A DNA stretch of 51,469 nt, from assembly GCF_900188345.1 (NCBI RefSeq), contig NZ_FZOD01000068.1, positions 1 through 51,469 of the forward strand, written 5' to 3'. Of the stretch, positions 24,127 to 32,459 are shown in pieces. The position numbers and the translations under genes are program-made. The notes under the pieces were generated by a model. That model saw only the letters and a list, made by a program, of their open reading frames with translations, had not been told where the DNA came from and did no database searches. Source of the DNA: Streptosporangium subroseum (GTDB lineage: Bacteria; Actinomycetota; Actinomycetes; Streptosporangiales; Streptosporangiaceae). Each line of letters starts with the position of its first letter. The stretch's first letter is position 1.

Positions 24127-25071
24127 GTGCGAGACATCACCGTGTTCAGCGGTAGTGCCCACCCCGAACTGGCCGCCGAAATCTGCTCCTACCTCGAGAC
24201 CCCGCTGCATCCGGTCCGGGTCAAGCGTTTCGCCAATGACTGTCTGGAAGTGCAGTTGCAGGCCAACTGCCGGGAACGGGACGTGTTTCTCATCCAGCCC
24301 CTTGTGCCCCCGGTCCAGGAGAACCTCGTCGAACTGCTCCTCATGCTGGACGCCGCCAGGGGAGCCTCCGCGGCCAGGACGACCGTGGTGATGCCGCACT
24401 ACGCCTACGCCCGATCGGACAAGAAGGACGCCCCGCGGATCTCCATCGGGGGGCGCCTGGTCGCCGATCTCCTGGTGGCCGCCGGAGCCAGCCGGGTGCT
24501 GACCATGACGCTGCACTCACCCCAGGTGCACGGTTTTTTCAGCATTCCGGTCGACCACCTGCACGCCCGGCGTGAGCTGGCCGCCCACTTCCGTCAGTAC
24601 GACCTTTCCAACACGGTCATCGTCTCCCCTGACCTGGGCAACGCCAAGGAGGCCGCGGCCTTCGCCCGCCTCCTGGGAGTCGACGTCGCCATGGGCGCCA
24701 AGCAGCGACTCAGCGACGACCGCGTCATCATCAGCTCGATCATCGGCGACGTCGCGGGCAAGGACGTCATCGTCCTGGACGACGAGATCGCCAAGGGCAC
24801 GACGGTCGTCGAGCTGCTCGACCGTCTCCGCGAACGCAAGGTCAACTCGGTACGCGTCGCCTGCACCCATGGTCTCTTCACCGACGGAGCCATCGATCGC
24901 CTCGGTGACCAGCCCGATGTCGAGGAGATCGTCTGCACCAACACCGTGCCCTTCCCCAACCCCAAGCCCGGCTCCAAGCTCCGCATCCTGTCGATCGCCC
25001 CCGCGCTCGCCGAAGCCATGCGCCGCATCCATGACGGCGAATCGGTCAGCACCCTGTTCGACACCCCCTGA
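24127..25071 (+). CDS. prs: Ribose-phosphate pyrophosphokinase (PRPP synthetase)
   Basis: A 314-residue PRPP synthetase, making phosphoribosyl pyrophosphate from ribose 5-phosphate and ATP for nucleotide, His and Trp synthesis. It has the N-terminal F-S-G-S-A-H-P-E-L-A, the R-S-D-K-K-D catalytic loop, T-L-H-S-P-Q-V-H-G-F-F and the PRPP-binding loop V-L-D-D-E-I-A-K-G-T-T. This loop differs from the usual D-D-M-I-D-T-G-G-T, which suggests a second, divergent Prs paralogue rather than the housekeeping copy. GTG start at 24127 with AAGGAG upstream. It stands 73 nt after the sigma factor. Confidence 0.92.
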   Translation: MRDITVFSGSAHPELAAEICSYLETPLHPVRVKRFANDCLEVQLQANCRERDVFLIQPLVPPVQENLVELLLMLDAARGASAARTTVVMPHYAYARSDKKDAPRISIGGRLVADLLVAAGASRVLTMTLHSPQVHGFFSIPVDHLHARRELAAHFRQYDLSNTVIVSPDLGNAKEAAAFARLLGVDVAMGAKQRLSDDRVIISSIIGDVAGKDVIVLDDEIAKGTTVVELLDRLRERKVNSVRVACTHGLFTDGAIDRLGDQPDVEEIVCTNTVPFPNPKPGSKLRILSIAPALAEAMRRIHDGESVSTLFDTP

Positions 25072-25215
25072 CCCCACGCCGCGGGGCGACTCCGGCGGGT
25101 GAACGCCGGTGCCGGGACAAAAAGTGCATCTGCGTCGTTGTCCGGATATGGACTCTCCGGTTCACCCGGGCGGGCCATAATACGGGTCTGATTAATCCAT
25201 TAAAGGACGGTATAA

Positions 25216-26025
25216 ATGGAAACGGAACAGGCACCAGCGGGGATCGATCCGACCGTCCCCAGCGTTGCCCGCATCTATGACTACCTCCTTGGCGGCAAGG
25301 ACAATTTCGCCTCCGACCGGGCGGCGGCCGAGAAGCTCATCGAGCTCACGCCGAACGTCAGGGAGGGCGTCCAGGCCAACCGGCGCTTCCTCAGCCGTGC
25401 CGTGAACCTGCTGGTGGAGACCGGGGTGCGCCAGTTCCTCGACATCGGCGCCGGCCTGCCCACTCAGGAGAACGTGCACCAGGTGGCGCTGCGCGCGGCC
25501 CCGGACTCCCGTGTCGTCTATGTCGACAACGACCCGATCGTGCTCACCCACGGCCGCGCCCTTCTCGCGGACAACGGGCAGACCATCGTCGTGGACGGCG
25601 ACCTGAGGGAACCCGAGGCCATCCTCGACGACCCGCGGATCCGCGAGCACATCGACTTCGATCAGCCGGTGGGCCTGCTCCTGCTCGCGGTGCTGCACTT
25701 CATTCCCAGCGACGACGTCGCCGAGAAAGTCACCGCGGCCCTGCGGAACCGGCTGGCTCCCGGCAGCGGCATAGTGATCAGCCACCTCTCCTTCGGCGAT
25801 CTCGACGAGGACAAGCTGCGCGAGGGCCGCGAGCTCTACACCCGTACGTCCGCGGGCTCCGCGACGCCTCGCCCACGGGCACAGATCCTGCGCTTCTTCG
25901 ACGGATTCGAGCTCGTGGAGCCCGGCCTGGTGTCCACCGAGGACTGGCGTCCGGAGTCGGACCTGCCCGGTCTTCCCCAGCTTCCCGGCGTCAACGGATA
26001 CAGCGGAGTGGGTCTGCTCCGTTAG
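25216..26025 (+). CDS. SAM-dependent methyltransferase, DUF574/Methyltransf_19 family
   Basis: A 269-residue protein of a group that is highly amplified in actinomycetes. The signature V-A-R-I-Y-D-Y-L-L-G-G-K-D-N-F is followed by the SAM site F-L-D-I-G-A-G-L-P-T and V-V-Y-V-D-N-D-P-I-V. The family has no settled substrate; some members act in secondary metabolism. The ATG at 25216 follows AAAGGACGG. Upstream (25138-25205) lies a lower-GC segment with CATAAT that probably contains the promoter. It is monocistronic. Confidence 0.92.
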   Translation: METEQAPAGIDPTVPSVARIYDYLLGGKDNFASDRAAAEKLIELTPNVREGVQANRRFLSRAVNLLVETGVRQFLDIGAGLPTQENVHQVALRAAPDSRVVYVDNDPIVLTHGRALLADNGQTIVVDGDLREPEAILDDPRIREHIDFDQPVGLLLLAVLHFIPSDDVAEKVTAALRNRLAPGSGIVISHLSFGDLDEDKLREGRELYTRTSAGSATPRPRAQILRFFDGFELVEPGLVSTEDWRPESDLPGLPQLPGVNGYSGVGLLR

Positions 26026-26140
26026 CAGGCGGGTGCGGTGTGGAGGGGAGGGGAGGCGGGCGTAGGTCGCCGTGCCGGAGCGTCCAACGTCCGCACGGCG
26101 GGAGCCCTACGCCCGCGTCTCGCCGGCCGAGCCGCCCGTA

Positions 26141-26179
26141 CCCGGATCGATGCCCTGCCCGGATCGATGCCCTGCCCGG
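26141..26179 (+). repeat. 17-bp tandem repeat
   Basis: CCCGGATCGATGCCCTG is present twice back to back (26141-26157 and 26158-26174), followed by a partial third unit. It sits between the methyltransferase stop and the decayed hydrolase. Confidence 0.8.
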
Positions 26180-26207
26180 TTCGCCGGGGATCGGGCCCCT
26201 CCTCTCG

Positions 26208-26566
26208 TCAGCCGGCAAAAAGGGCATCTTTGCTCCCCCACAGGCGGCGCAGGAAGGCGGTGGCGGCCTCGACGGCCCGGGTGACGTGGGGTTCCACGTC
26301 GTACAGATCGATGTGCCGGTCGCAGTCCAGCCAGACGATCTCCTTGTCACCGCCGGTGTTCTCATGCAACTCCGCGGCGATCTCCGGTGAGCAGTAGGCG
26401 TCGACCTTGCCGTGGACGACCAGCAGGGGAGTGTCGGCGAGCAGCGGCGCGGCGCCGAGCGCGTCGAAGGTCATCAGCGAGTGGAGAGATCCCCTCGTCA
26501 CCCTGCTCTCCCAGTGCGGTGAGGTGGATCGGGCCGTGCCGTAGTAGGCGTACGGCTCATCGCCGA
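26208..26566 (-). pseudogene. Alpha/beta hydrolase, C-terminal third only
   Basis: From about 26566 downward the minus strand reads Y-A-Y-Y-G-T-A-R-S-T-S-P-H-W, then L-M-T-F-D-A-L, the acid strand T-P-L-L-V-V-H-G-K-V-D-A-Y-C-S-P-E and the histidine region C-D-R-H-I-D-L-Y-D. This is the C-terminal third of an alpha/beta hydrolase. The nucleophile half is absent, and no start with a ribosome binding site exists; the first good residues coincide with the 5' end of the divergent HxlR gene. A deletion has evidently removed the 5' part. Confidence 0.75.
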
Positions 26567-26574
26567 TCCCAGAG

Positions 26575-26862
26575 GTGCTGGAGGAGAGCTGCGCGACCCG
26601 GCAGGCCCTGGAGCGGTTCGCGGCGAAGTGGCGGGTGCTTGTGATCTATGCGCTTCTGGCCGGTCCTCAGCGGCACGCCGAGCTGCGCCGCCGGTTACCC
26701 GGCATCACCCAGAAGGTCCTGACCGAGACGCTGCGGGGGATGGAGTCCGACGCGCTGGTCGAGCGGCGCGTCCTGAAGGAGACCGCGCCACAGCACGTCG
26801 AGTATTCGCTGACCGCCCTGGGAAAGACGCTGCAGGAGCCGCTGGCCGCGATCTGTGAATAG
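26575..26862 (+). CDS. HxlR-family regulator (possibly truncated)
   Basis: A 95-residue winged-helix protein with the HxlR pattern: C-A-T-R-Q-A-L-E-R-F-A-A-K-W-R-V-L-V-I-Y-A-L, the helix H-A-E-L-R-R-R-L-P-G-I-T-Q-K-V-L-T-E-T-L, and wing E-Y-S-L-T-A-L-G-K-T-L. It stops at A-I-C-E, just before the C-terminal dimerisation helix (normally W-x-x-x-H), so it is about 15-20 residues short. The GTG at 26575 has no clear ribosome binding site. It abuts the decayed hydrolase, its presumed former target. Confidence 0.7.
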   Translation: MLEESCATRQALERFAAKWRVLVIYALLAGPQRHAELRRRLPGITQKVLTETLRGMESDALVERRVLKETAPQHVEYSLTALGKTLQEPLAAICE

Positions 26863-27323
26863 GCTGCGGCACACGCCGACTCCCACGAGCCGGCCCGGCG
26901 ACCTTCGCACTGAGACCGTTCCCGGGTCGAGATCTCCGTGTTCCCGTTCCGGCGCGCGGTGGGGCTGGGCCCCGTGACAGGCGGACCATCCGGCCCGGCG
27001 ATCTCCGCAGGTCGAGTCACGGTTGCGGAGCCGGAAGGTCGAGTCACGGCCTTGGAGCGGAAAGACCGAAGGATCCTCGCCGATACTCCCGTAATGCCGC
27101 GAAGAGTCCGTTCACATGGCCGTAAGCACCGTTTAAGCTCGGTTCCCAGGGGTTCTGAGCGATTCCGAGTGGCGCTCCGCGAGCAGGCCGCGCGGCTGCC
27201 GGAACGTGGAAGCCGGGAATCCCGGTTTGACCGGTCGATCACATCAAAACCGCCATGTGACCCATTTGCATATGACGAAATACAGTGACAGATAGCTCAA
27301 ATGATTTATAAATGGAGCATTCA
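26863..27323. other. Intergenic region, no gene supported
   Basis: About 460 bases. The only structure is a short direct repeat GGTCGAGTCACGG near 27010 and 27036. The last 80 bases (27240-27320) are much richer in A/T than the surroundings and probably contain the promoter of the F420 oxidoreductase. A 116-codon frame across the region is Arg-rich and shows no family resemblance. Confidence 0.4.
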
Positions 27324-28190
27324 GTGCAAATAGGTGTGAACGTCCCAAACTTCGGCCCGGGTACCGACCCTGCCACTCTGGAGCGGTGGGCGCGGGTCGT
27401 CGAGGGACTCGGCTTTGATCTGCTCATGGTGTCCGACCACGTGACGGTGACCCCCGACGTCGCCGAGCAGTATCCGCCGCCGTTCTACGAGCCGTTCACC
27501 ACGCTCGCGTGGCTGGCGGGCATCACGAAGCGGATCCGGATCGGCACCACGGTCCTGATCATGCCGTACCGGCATCCGCTGCTGACCGTCCAGATGGCGA
27601 CGACCCTCCACCGGCTCAGCGGGGGGAGATTTGTCCTCGGCGTCGGCGTGGGATGGGCGCGACAGGAGTTCGAGGCCCTGGGGTTGCCGTTCAACCGGCG
27701 CGGCGCGATGACCGACGACTACCTCGCGGCGGTGCGCACCCACTGGAACCAGGACGTCGCCGAGCATCACGGGCCGTTCGCCGACTTCACCGGCGTTCAC
27801 ACGGCGCCACGGCCGGACGGACTGCCGATCTGGGTCGGTGGCAACAGCGACGCGGCCATGCGCCGTGCGATCCGGTACGGCGACGCCTGGCATCCCATCA
27901 GCTTCACCATGCCCTGGTTCCGGGAGGCACTGGTCCGCCTGCGGGCCGAAGGGCAGGTCGCCCTCGCCCCGCGGATAAAGCTGCGTCTCACCGACACGCC
28001 TCTCGCCGACGAGGACCGGCGAGCGGGCGAGGGCACGCTCGATCAGGTCAGCGCCGACCTGGAGGAGCTGCGGGAGTTCGGCGCCGGGACCGTTCTCCTG
28101 GACCCGTTCGGCGGCGACCCCGAGGAGACCCGCCACCCGGAGCGTCACTGGAGCGCGCTGGCCGCCGTCATCGCTCAGCTGAAGAAGTAG
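27324..28190 (+). CDS. LLM-class F420-dependent oxidoreductase
   Basis: A 288-residue luciferase-like (TIM barrel) oxidoreductase, probably using coenzyme F420. It opens I-G-V-N-V-P-N-F-G-P-G, continues W-A-R-V-V-E-G-L-G-F-D-L-L-M-V-S-D-H-V, has the I-R-I-G-T-T-V-L strand, G-R-F-V-L-G-V-G-V-G-W, and P-I-W-V-G-G-N-S. These are the strands that line the F420 pocket. The substrate is unknown. I chose the GTG at 27324 because GGAG lies 6 nt upstream and the family starts there; an ATG four codons earlier is the alternative. It is monocistronic and followed by a hairpin. Confidence 0.9.
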   Translation: MQIGVNVPNFGPGTDPATLERWARVVEGLGFDLLMVSDHVTVTPDVAEQYPPPFYEPFTTLAWLAGITKRIRIGTTVLIMPYRHPLLTVQMATTLHRLSGGRFVLGVGVGWARQEFEALGLPFNRRGAMTDDYLAAVRTHWNQDVAEHHGPFADFTGVHTAPRPDGLPIWVGGNSDAAMRRAIRYGDAWHPISFTMPWFREALVRLRAEGQVALAPRIKLRLTDTPLADEDRRAGEGTLDQVSADLEELREFGAGTVLLDPFGGDPEETRHPERHWSALAAVIAQLKK

Positions 28191-28250
28191 GACCGCCGGA
28201 CGCCGACGGTATCGGTCGGATCCCTGCCGGCCGTCGTCCGGTCTCGGAGG

Positions 28251-28277
28251 TGCCCGAGCTCGCGATGTGCTCGGGCA
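28251..28277. terminator. Hairpin between convergent genes
   Basis: TGCCCGAGC (28251-28259) pairs with GCTCGGGCA (28269-28277), a 9-bp perfect stem with a 9-base loop. It lies between the F420 oxidoreductase and a minus-strand gene and could terminate both. Confidence 0.6.
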
Positions 28278-28330
28278 CGACCACCCGGTCCGTCGTGCCG
28301 GGATCGGCCGTCAGACCGCCATCGGTACCG

Positions 28331-28705
28331 TCATCGGTAACGGAAGCCGTCGAGGAAGCGACGGAAGACGCCGCCCACCCGAGGCAGGGGCGGGGCCGGT
28401 GGCGGGGCCACCGAACGTTGCCGGGCGATGGGCTTGTCGTAGTCGGTCCGCACGATGGCATCGAGGACCTGCTGCTCGTCGAAGTCCTCTGACCCCTCGA
28501 TCACGGGTACAAAACCAACCAGCATGCCGTTCCGCATCACCTGAGCTTCGAGGCCCGCCGTACCGTCGGTGTCCCAATCGGCCTCACGCCCGTCGGGCAG
28601 TGACACGCGTATCCCGAACTGATATACGCCGACCCTCGCCAGGTGGGCGTTCACGCCACGTTCGCGCAGTGCGTCAACAATCCGTCGTGCCCGGTTCTCT
28701 TCCAC
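28331..28705 (-). CDS. Conserved-looking hypothetical protein
   Basis: About 124 residues. The N-terminal 85 form a compact alpha/beta unit (R-R-I-V-D-A-L-R-E-R-G-V-N-A-H-L, G-V-Y-Q-F-G-I-R-V-S-L-P-D-G-R-E-A-D-W-D) and the rest is a Pro/Arg-rich tail. I do not recognise the family; no membrane segment or signal peptide is present. The start is uncertain between a GTG at 28705 and a TTG at 28714, with GGGAGGG overlapping both. Confidence 0.6.
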   Translation of the reverse strand: MEENRARRIVDALRERGVNAHLARVGVYQFGIRVSLPDGREADWDTDGTAGLEAQVMRNGMLVGFVPVIEGSEDFDEQQVLDAIVRTDYDKPIARQRSVAPPPAPPLPRVGGVFRRFLDGFRYR

Positions 28706-28949
28706 CCCTCCCAAGATAGCTCGGCGGGGTCGCGTCCGCTTTCACGATCTTGGCTGGTCCCCGCCGAGCCCGTTGGCTCCGGCCGTCGAGCCATGGGAGC
28801 CGTTCACCCCGGACCGGCGATGGATCAACGCATCCGAAATGTAGGTATAACGCGTGCATTGCACCCTTCCTGTTTGATCATCCCTGTGTGATCATCGGTT
28901 TCTCGGGCTGTCCAGCCGAGATGGGACCCCCCTAAGGACGTACGCCTCA

Positions 28950-30575
28950 ATGAATCGTTCTGGTTTCCGATCTGGATTACGCCGTCTGCCCTCCCGTACC
29001 AGCGTGTATGTCACGTCGTTCGCCACCGTCGTGGCTCTGGGAACGGTGGCACTCATCTCGCCGTCCCAAGCCGCGTCCAACAAGCCCTCGTTCTCCATCA
29101 ACCTGGAAACGGCGACGGTGGCGCAGCTGCAGCAGGCCCTGAGCGCGAAGAAAATCACGTCTGAGTGGCTCGTCAACGCCTATATCGAACGCATCCGAGC
29201 ACTCAACACCCACGGCCCCGGCCTGAACGCCGTCCGGGTGCTCAACGACGACGCTCTGGAAGAGGCCAAGCAGGCCGACAGGGACCGCAGCAGGGGCAGG
29301 GTACGCGGCCCGATGCACGGTATCCCCGTGCTGGTGAAGGACAACACCGACATCAGGCAGCTGCCGACGACCGCGGGCGCGCAGGCACTGGCCAACTCCT
29401 ATCCCAAGGACGACGCCTTCCTCGTCAAGCGACTGCGGGCGGCGGGGGCGGTCATCCTCGGCAAGACCAACCTGACCGAGTTCGCGAACTTCACCACCGC
29501 GGGGATGCCGTCCGGATACAGCGGGCTCGGAGGACAGGTCCTCAACCCCTACGACGTCAGCCAGACCCCGAGCGGATCGAGTTCGGGCTCCGGCGTGGCG
29601 GCGGCCTCCTCGCTCGCGGCGGTGACCATCGGCACCGAGACCTCCGGGTCGATCCTCAGCCCGTCGGTGGCCAACTCGCTCGTCGGCGTGAAGCCGACCG
29701 TCGGACTGGTCAGCCGGACCGGGATCATCCCGATCGCCGCGAGCCAGGACACGGCCGGACCGATGGCCCGTTCCGTGTACGACGCGGCGGCACTGCTGAC
29801 CGCGATCACCGGCATCGACCCCGAGGACCCGGCGACCGCGACCAGCAAGGACGTCGTCGGCACCGACTACACGGCGGCGCTGTCGAAGGACGCGCTCAAG
29901 AACGTGCGGATCGGCGTCGTCGGCACGCCGACGGGGAACCAGGGCACCGCCTTCACCAAGGCCGTCGACGTGCTGCGCGCCCAGGGCGCCACGGTCGCCC
30001 CGGCGACCGTGGACACGGGCGGGCTGCCCGCGAGCATCCTCAACTACGAGTTCAAGCGCGACCTGAACGCCTACTTCGCCCGGCTTCCCGCCCGCGCTCC
30101 CATGAAGACGCTGGACGACGTCGTGCGCTTCAACCTCGCCCACGTCGGCGAGGGGTCGATCAAGTTCGGCCAGACCCTGCTGGAGACCTCGAACAACATC
30201 AACCTGGACGACCCCGCGACCAAGGCCGCCTACGAGGCCGACCGTGACAACGGCATCTCCGGCGCCCGCCAGCGCATCGACTCGGCCCTGCAGTCCGGCG
30301 ACTTCGACGCGCTCGTGTTCGTCGGCCCCGGCTCGGCGGGCATCGGCGCGCGGGCGCAGTACCCCTCGGTCGCCGTACCCATCGGGTACGACCCGGCCAA
30401 CGGGCGCCCGTTCGGCATGACCTTCCTCGGAACGGCCTACACCGAGGCCAAGCTCCTCGCCTACGCCTATGCCTACGAGCAGGCCTCGCACGAGTGGCGC
30501 CCGCCGTCGGTGATCAACCCGTCCCTGTTCCGGTGCGCCCAGCCGGGCAAGCAGCCCCGAGACTGCGCGCCCTGA
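28950..30575 (+). CDS. Secreted amidase (amidase-signature family)
   Basis: A 541-residue amidase exported by a signal peptide: twin-Arg-like start R-S-G-L-R-R-L, hydrophobic core V-T-S-F-A-T-V-V-A-L-G-T-V-A-L-I and a cleavage site near S-Q-A-A-S. The Ser-cisSer-Lys triad is visible: K130 in V-L-V-K-D-N, the S210-S212 run in S-G-S-S-S-G-S-G, and nucleophile S234 in T-E-T-S-G-S-I-L. It hydrolyses amide bonds of an unknown extracellular substrate. The R-F-N-L end and C-A-Q-P-G...C-A-P tail suggest a disulphide. It stands alone on the plus strand and is followed by a hairpin. Confidence 0.93.
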   Translation: MNRSGFRSGLRRLPSRTSVYVTSFATVVALGTVALISPSQAASNKPSFSINLETATVAQLQQALSAKKITSEWLVNAYIERIRALNTHGPGLNAVRVLNDDALEEAKQADRDRSRGRVRGPMHGIPVLVKDNTDIRQLPTTAGAQALANSYPKDDAFLVKRLRAAGAVILGKTNLTEFANFTTAGMPSGYSGLGGQVLNPYDVSQTPSGSSSGSGVAAASSLAAVTIGTETSGSILSPSVANSLVGVKPTVGLVSRTGIIPIAASQDTAGPMARSVYDAAALLTAITGIDPEDPATATSKDVVGTDYTAALSKDALKNVRIGVVGTPTGNQGTAFTKAVDVLRAQGATVAPATVDTGGLPASILNYEFKRDLNAYFARLPARAPMKTLDDVVRFNLAHVGEGSIKFGQTLLETSNNINLDDPATKAAYEADRDNGISGARQRIDSALQSGDFDALVFVGPGSAGIGARAQYPSVAVPIGYDPANGRPFGMTFLGTAYTEAKLLAYAYAYEQASHEWRPPSVINPSLFRCAQPGKQPRDCAP

Positions 30576-30584
30576 CCCCCTGAT

Positions 30585-30622
30585 CCCGTCTCGCGCCCGC
30601 CTTCGAGTGGACGCGAGGCGGG
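30585..30622. terminator. Hairpin after the amidase gene
   Basis: CCCGTCTCGCG (30585-30595) pairs with CGCGAGGCGGG (30612-30622) with one G-T mismatch and a 16-base loop, 10 nt after the stop. Confidence 0.6.
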
Positions 30623-30753
30623 ATTCATCATCTCCGGCTGAACGCGAGGGCCGCTGCGCAACCGGGTGGGCGCCTCGGCAGCCGCCCACCGCATCCTGGT
30701 GGCTCCACGGCCTGCCGGCGAGCAGGCCGCAGAGCCGCACGGGAGGTTCGTGG

Positions 30754-31641
30754 CTAGTCCTTGACGACGTCGTCGCGCGGGCCGCCGTAGACCGGATTCT
30801 TGTCGTAGCGTCTGTCGGTGACGATCAGGCGGACCACGCCGAGCTGCGCCTCTTCCGCCTCCCAGACCACCCAGTCGTCGCCGACGGGAGTGCTCTGCTT
30901 GTTCGGGTCCACCCCGTAGCCCTGGCCGTTGGAGTTGGGGTCGATGATCTGGTAAACGACCTTCAGCCCGCGTTTCTCGATCTCCGGCAGGACCTCGCCC
31001 ACGGTCTTCTCGTCCACCCGGTACCCATCGAGCGAGCGGCCCTTGGCCGTGGCCATGGGGTGGTCTTCGTAGGCCTCCCCCGGCTTGGCCGGGCGGCCCA
31101 CCTTGAGGTGCTGCCCGGCCGAGTCGATGGGGAAGGACAGCAGCAAGGTGCAGTCCGGACTCGTGAGCGCGCAGCCTGCGGGCTCCTGGTCGACCGAGAA
31201 GTTCGAGGTGCCCATGCGCTCTGTGGGGACGGACCCGCCCCCGAAGATCTGACCCACCCACCGAGGGGAAGAGGGCAAGAGCTCGAGCTTCACGTCGACA
31301 CCGACGGCGCGGAAGGCCTCTTCGAACTCCGCCGGGTTGGCGAACGGGTCCTTGATCCGCCCTTTCCACTGGCCGCCCTCCTGCCAGACCTCGATGGCCG
31401 AGTTGGCGTAGGAGGTGGCGGTGCCCCGGCCGTTGACAATGCTCGGGCCGATCACGGCCACGGCCGCGAGCACCGCGGTGACCGCGGCGGCCAGCACGAA
31501 ACGCTTGACCGGCCGCCGCCGCGGCTCGGGAACGGGCTCCTCGGCGACGATGGCTGCCAGCAGCGCCCGCGCCCCCGCGCCGGACGCCTGGCCGGCGAGG
31601 TCCTTGTCGTTTACCCTGGCGATCTGCTGCAACTCGTTCAT
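30754..31641 (-). CDS. Membrane-anchored protein partnered with an ECF sigma factor (anti-sigma-like)
   Basis: A 295-residue protein with a cytoplasmic N-terminus of about 45 residues, one membrane segment (F-V-L-A-A-A-V-T-A-V-L-A-A-V-A-V-I-G) and a large extracytoplasmic domain with two Cys (C-A-L, D-C-T). This topology and the ATGA overlap with the sigma factor gene suggest an anti-sigma or signal-receiving partner. The N-terminal part lacks the H-x3-C-x2-C zinc anti-sigma motif, so the assignment rests on context. No family recognised for the outer domain. Confidence 0.78.
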   Translation of the reverse strand: MNELQQIARVNDKDLAGQASGAGARALLAAIVAEEPVPEPRRRPVKRFVLAAAVTAVLAAVAVIGPSIVNGRGTATSYANSAIEVWQEGGQWKGRIKDPFANPAEFEEAFRAVGVDVKLELLPSSPRWVGQIFGGGSVPTERMGTSNFSVDQEPAGCALTSPDCTLLLSFPIDSAGQHLKVGRPAKPGEAYEDHPMATAKGRSLDGYRVDEKTVGEVLPEIEKRGLKVVYQIIDPNSNGQGYGVDPNKQSTPVGDDWVVWEAEEAQLGVVRLIVTDRRYDKNPVYGGPRDDVVKD

Positions 31642-32189
31642 GCGGACTCCATCGCAAAGTGGTGAGCGATCACTCCGGCACTGGTCAGGGCTTGGGAGAA
31701 GCGCTTGCGCGCACGGTGCAGCCTGATGCGCACCGCGTTGCGGGACACCCCCATGACCATGGCGATCTGCGCGTGATCGAGGCCCTCCCAGGCGACCAGT
31801 GACAGCAGCTCACGGTCGTCGTCCCTCAGCTCGCGGAAGGTCCTGGCGATCGTGCCCAGTTCGACGGTGCTCTCGGGAGTGCGGGAGTAGAGGTCGGCGA
31901 TGTCGACGTCCAGCTCGGCGACACTCGACTCGCCGCTCCTCCGCTGCCTGCGCGCCTGGCCACGGCGGTGGTTGGCGAGGGTCTTGCGGGCCACACCGTA
32001 CAGCCACAGCCGCGCCTCCTCACCATGTGGGAGAGCGTCAATCCGCCGCCAGGCGGTCGCGTAGGTCTCTGCTACGACGTCCGCCGCGTCCTCTGAGCTC
32101 GGGCAGCGGCGCACGACGTATCCGAGGATCTGTTCGTAGGTCTCGGCGTAGACCGCCTCGAACCTCAACGTTTGCGCTTGGGTGCTCAC
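31638..32189 (-). CDS. ECF-type RNA polymerase sigma factor
   Basis: A 183-residue sigma factor. Region 2 has I-L-G-Y-V-V-R-R-C-P-S-S-E-D-A-A-D-V-V-A-E-T-Y and A-R-L-W-L-Y-G-V-A-R-K-T-L-A-N; region 4 has L-L-S-L-V-A-W-E-G-L-D-H-A-Q-I-A-M-V-M-G-V-S-like helix-turn-helix followed by A-V-R-I-R-L-H-R-A-R. GTG start at 32189. It is translationally coupled to the membrane protein downstream (stop 31638 overlaps the ATG at 31641), as sigma/anti-sigma pairs often are. Confidence 0.92.
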   Translation of the reverse strand: MSTQAQTLRFEAVYAETYEQILGYVVRRCPSSEDAADVVAETYATAWRRIDALPHGEEARLWLYGVARKTLANHRRGQARRQRRSGESSVAELDVDIADLYSRTPESTVELGTIARTFRELRDDDRELLSLVAWEGLDHAQIAMVMGVSRNAVRIRLHRARKRFSQALTSAGVIAHHFAMESA

Positions 32190-32236
32190 ATCTGGTCCAT
32201 GTCCGGAGGGACACCCGCATTTCAGGTTTTATCAGG

Positions 32237-32355
32237 AAATTGGGCGCCGATCCGTGCACGGGCTCGAACATCGACGGAATTCGGATTGGCTGCGGGGTGA
32301 TGCCGATGCCGCCGGCGACCGCTGCCATGATGCCGTTTGACGTGGTCGCGAAGGT
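32237..32355 (-). pseudogene. Decayed fragment of an isopropylmalate/isocitrate dehydrogenase gene
   Basis: The minus strand encodes A-V-A-G-G-I-G-I-T-P and then S-M-F-E-P-V-H-G-S-A-P-N-F. The M-F-E-P-V-H-G-S-A-P motif is diagnostic of the LeuB/Icd-like beta-decarboxylating dehydrogenases, and the G-G-I-G segment sits at the correct distance before it. Nothing else of the ~350-residue enzyme remains, and the frame has no start. It is a relic between the sigma factor and the TetR gene. Confidence 0.65.
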
Positions 32356-32459
32356 CTTGTCGCTGACCTCCCACGGCTTCAGCCGCGCCACCTGCCCACC
32401 CTCTCGCCGTCGCCACAGCGAGAGGTCAAAGCACAGCAGAGATCATTCTGCTGGGACCT

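Noticed and set aside
26938..27288. 116-codon plus-strand frame between HxlR and the F420 oxidoreductase
   Set aside because: Arg-rich, no ribosome binding site, no family resemblance; the 3' end runs into an AT-rich promoter region.
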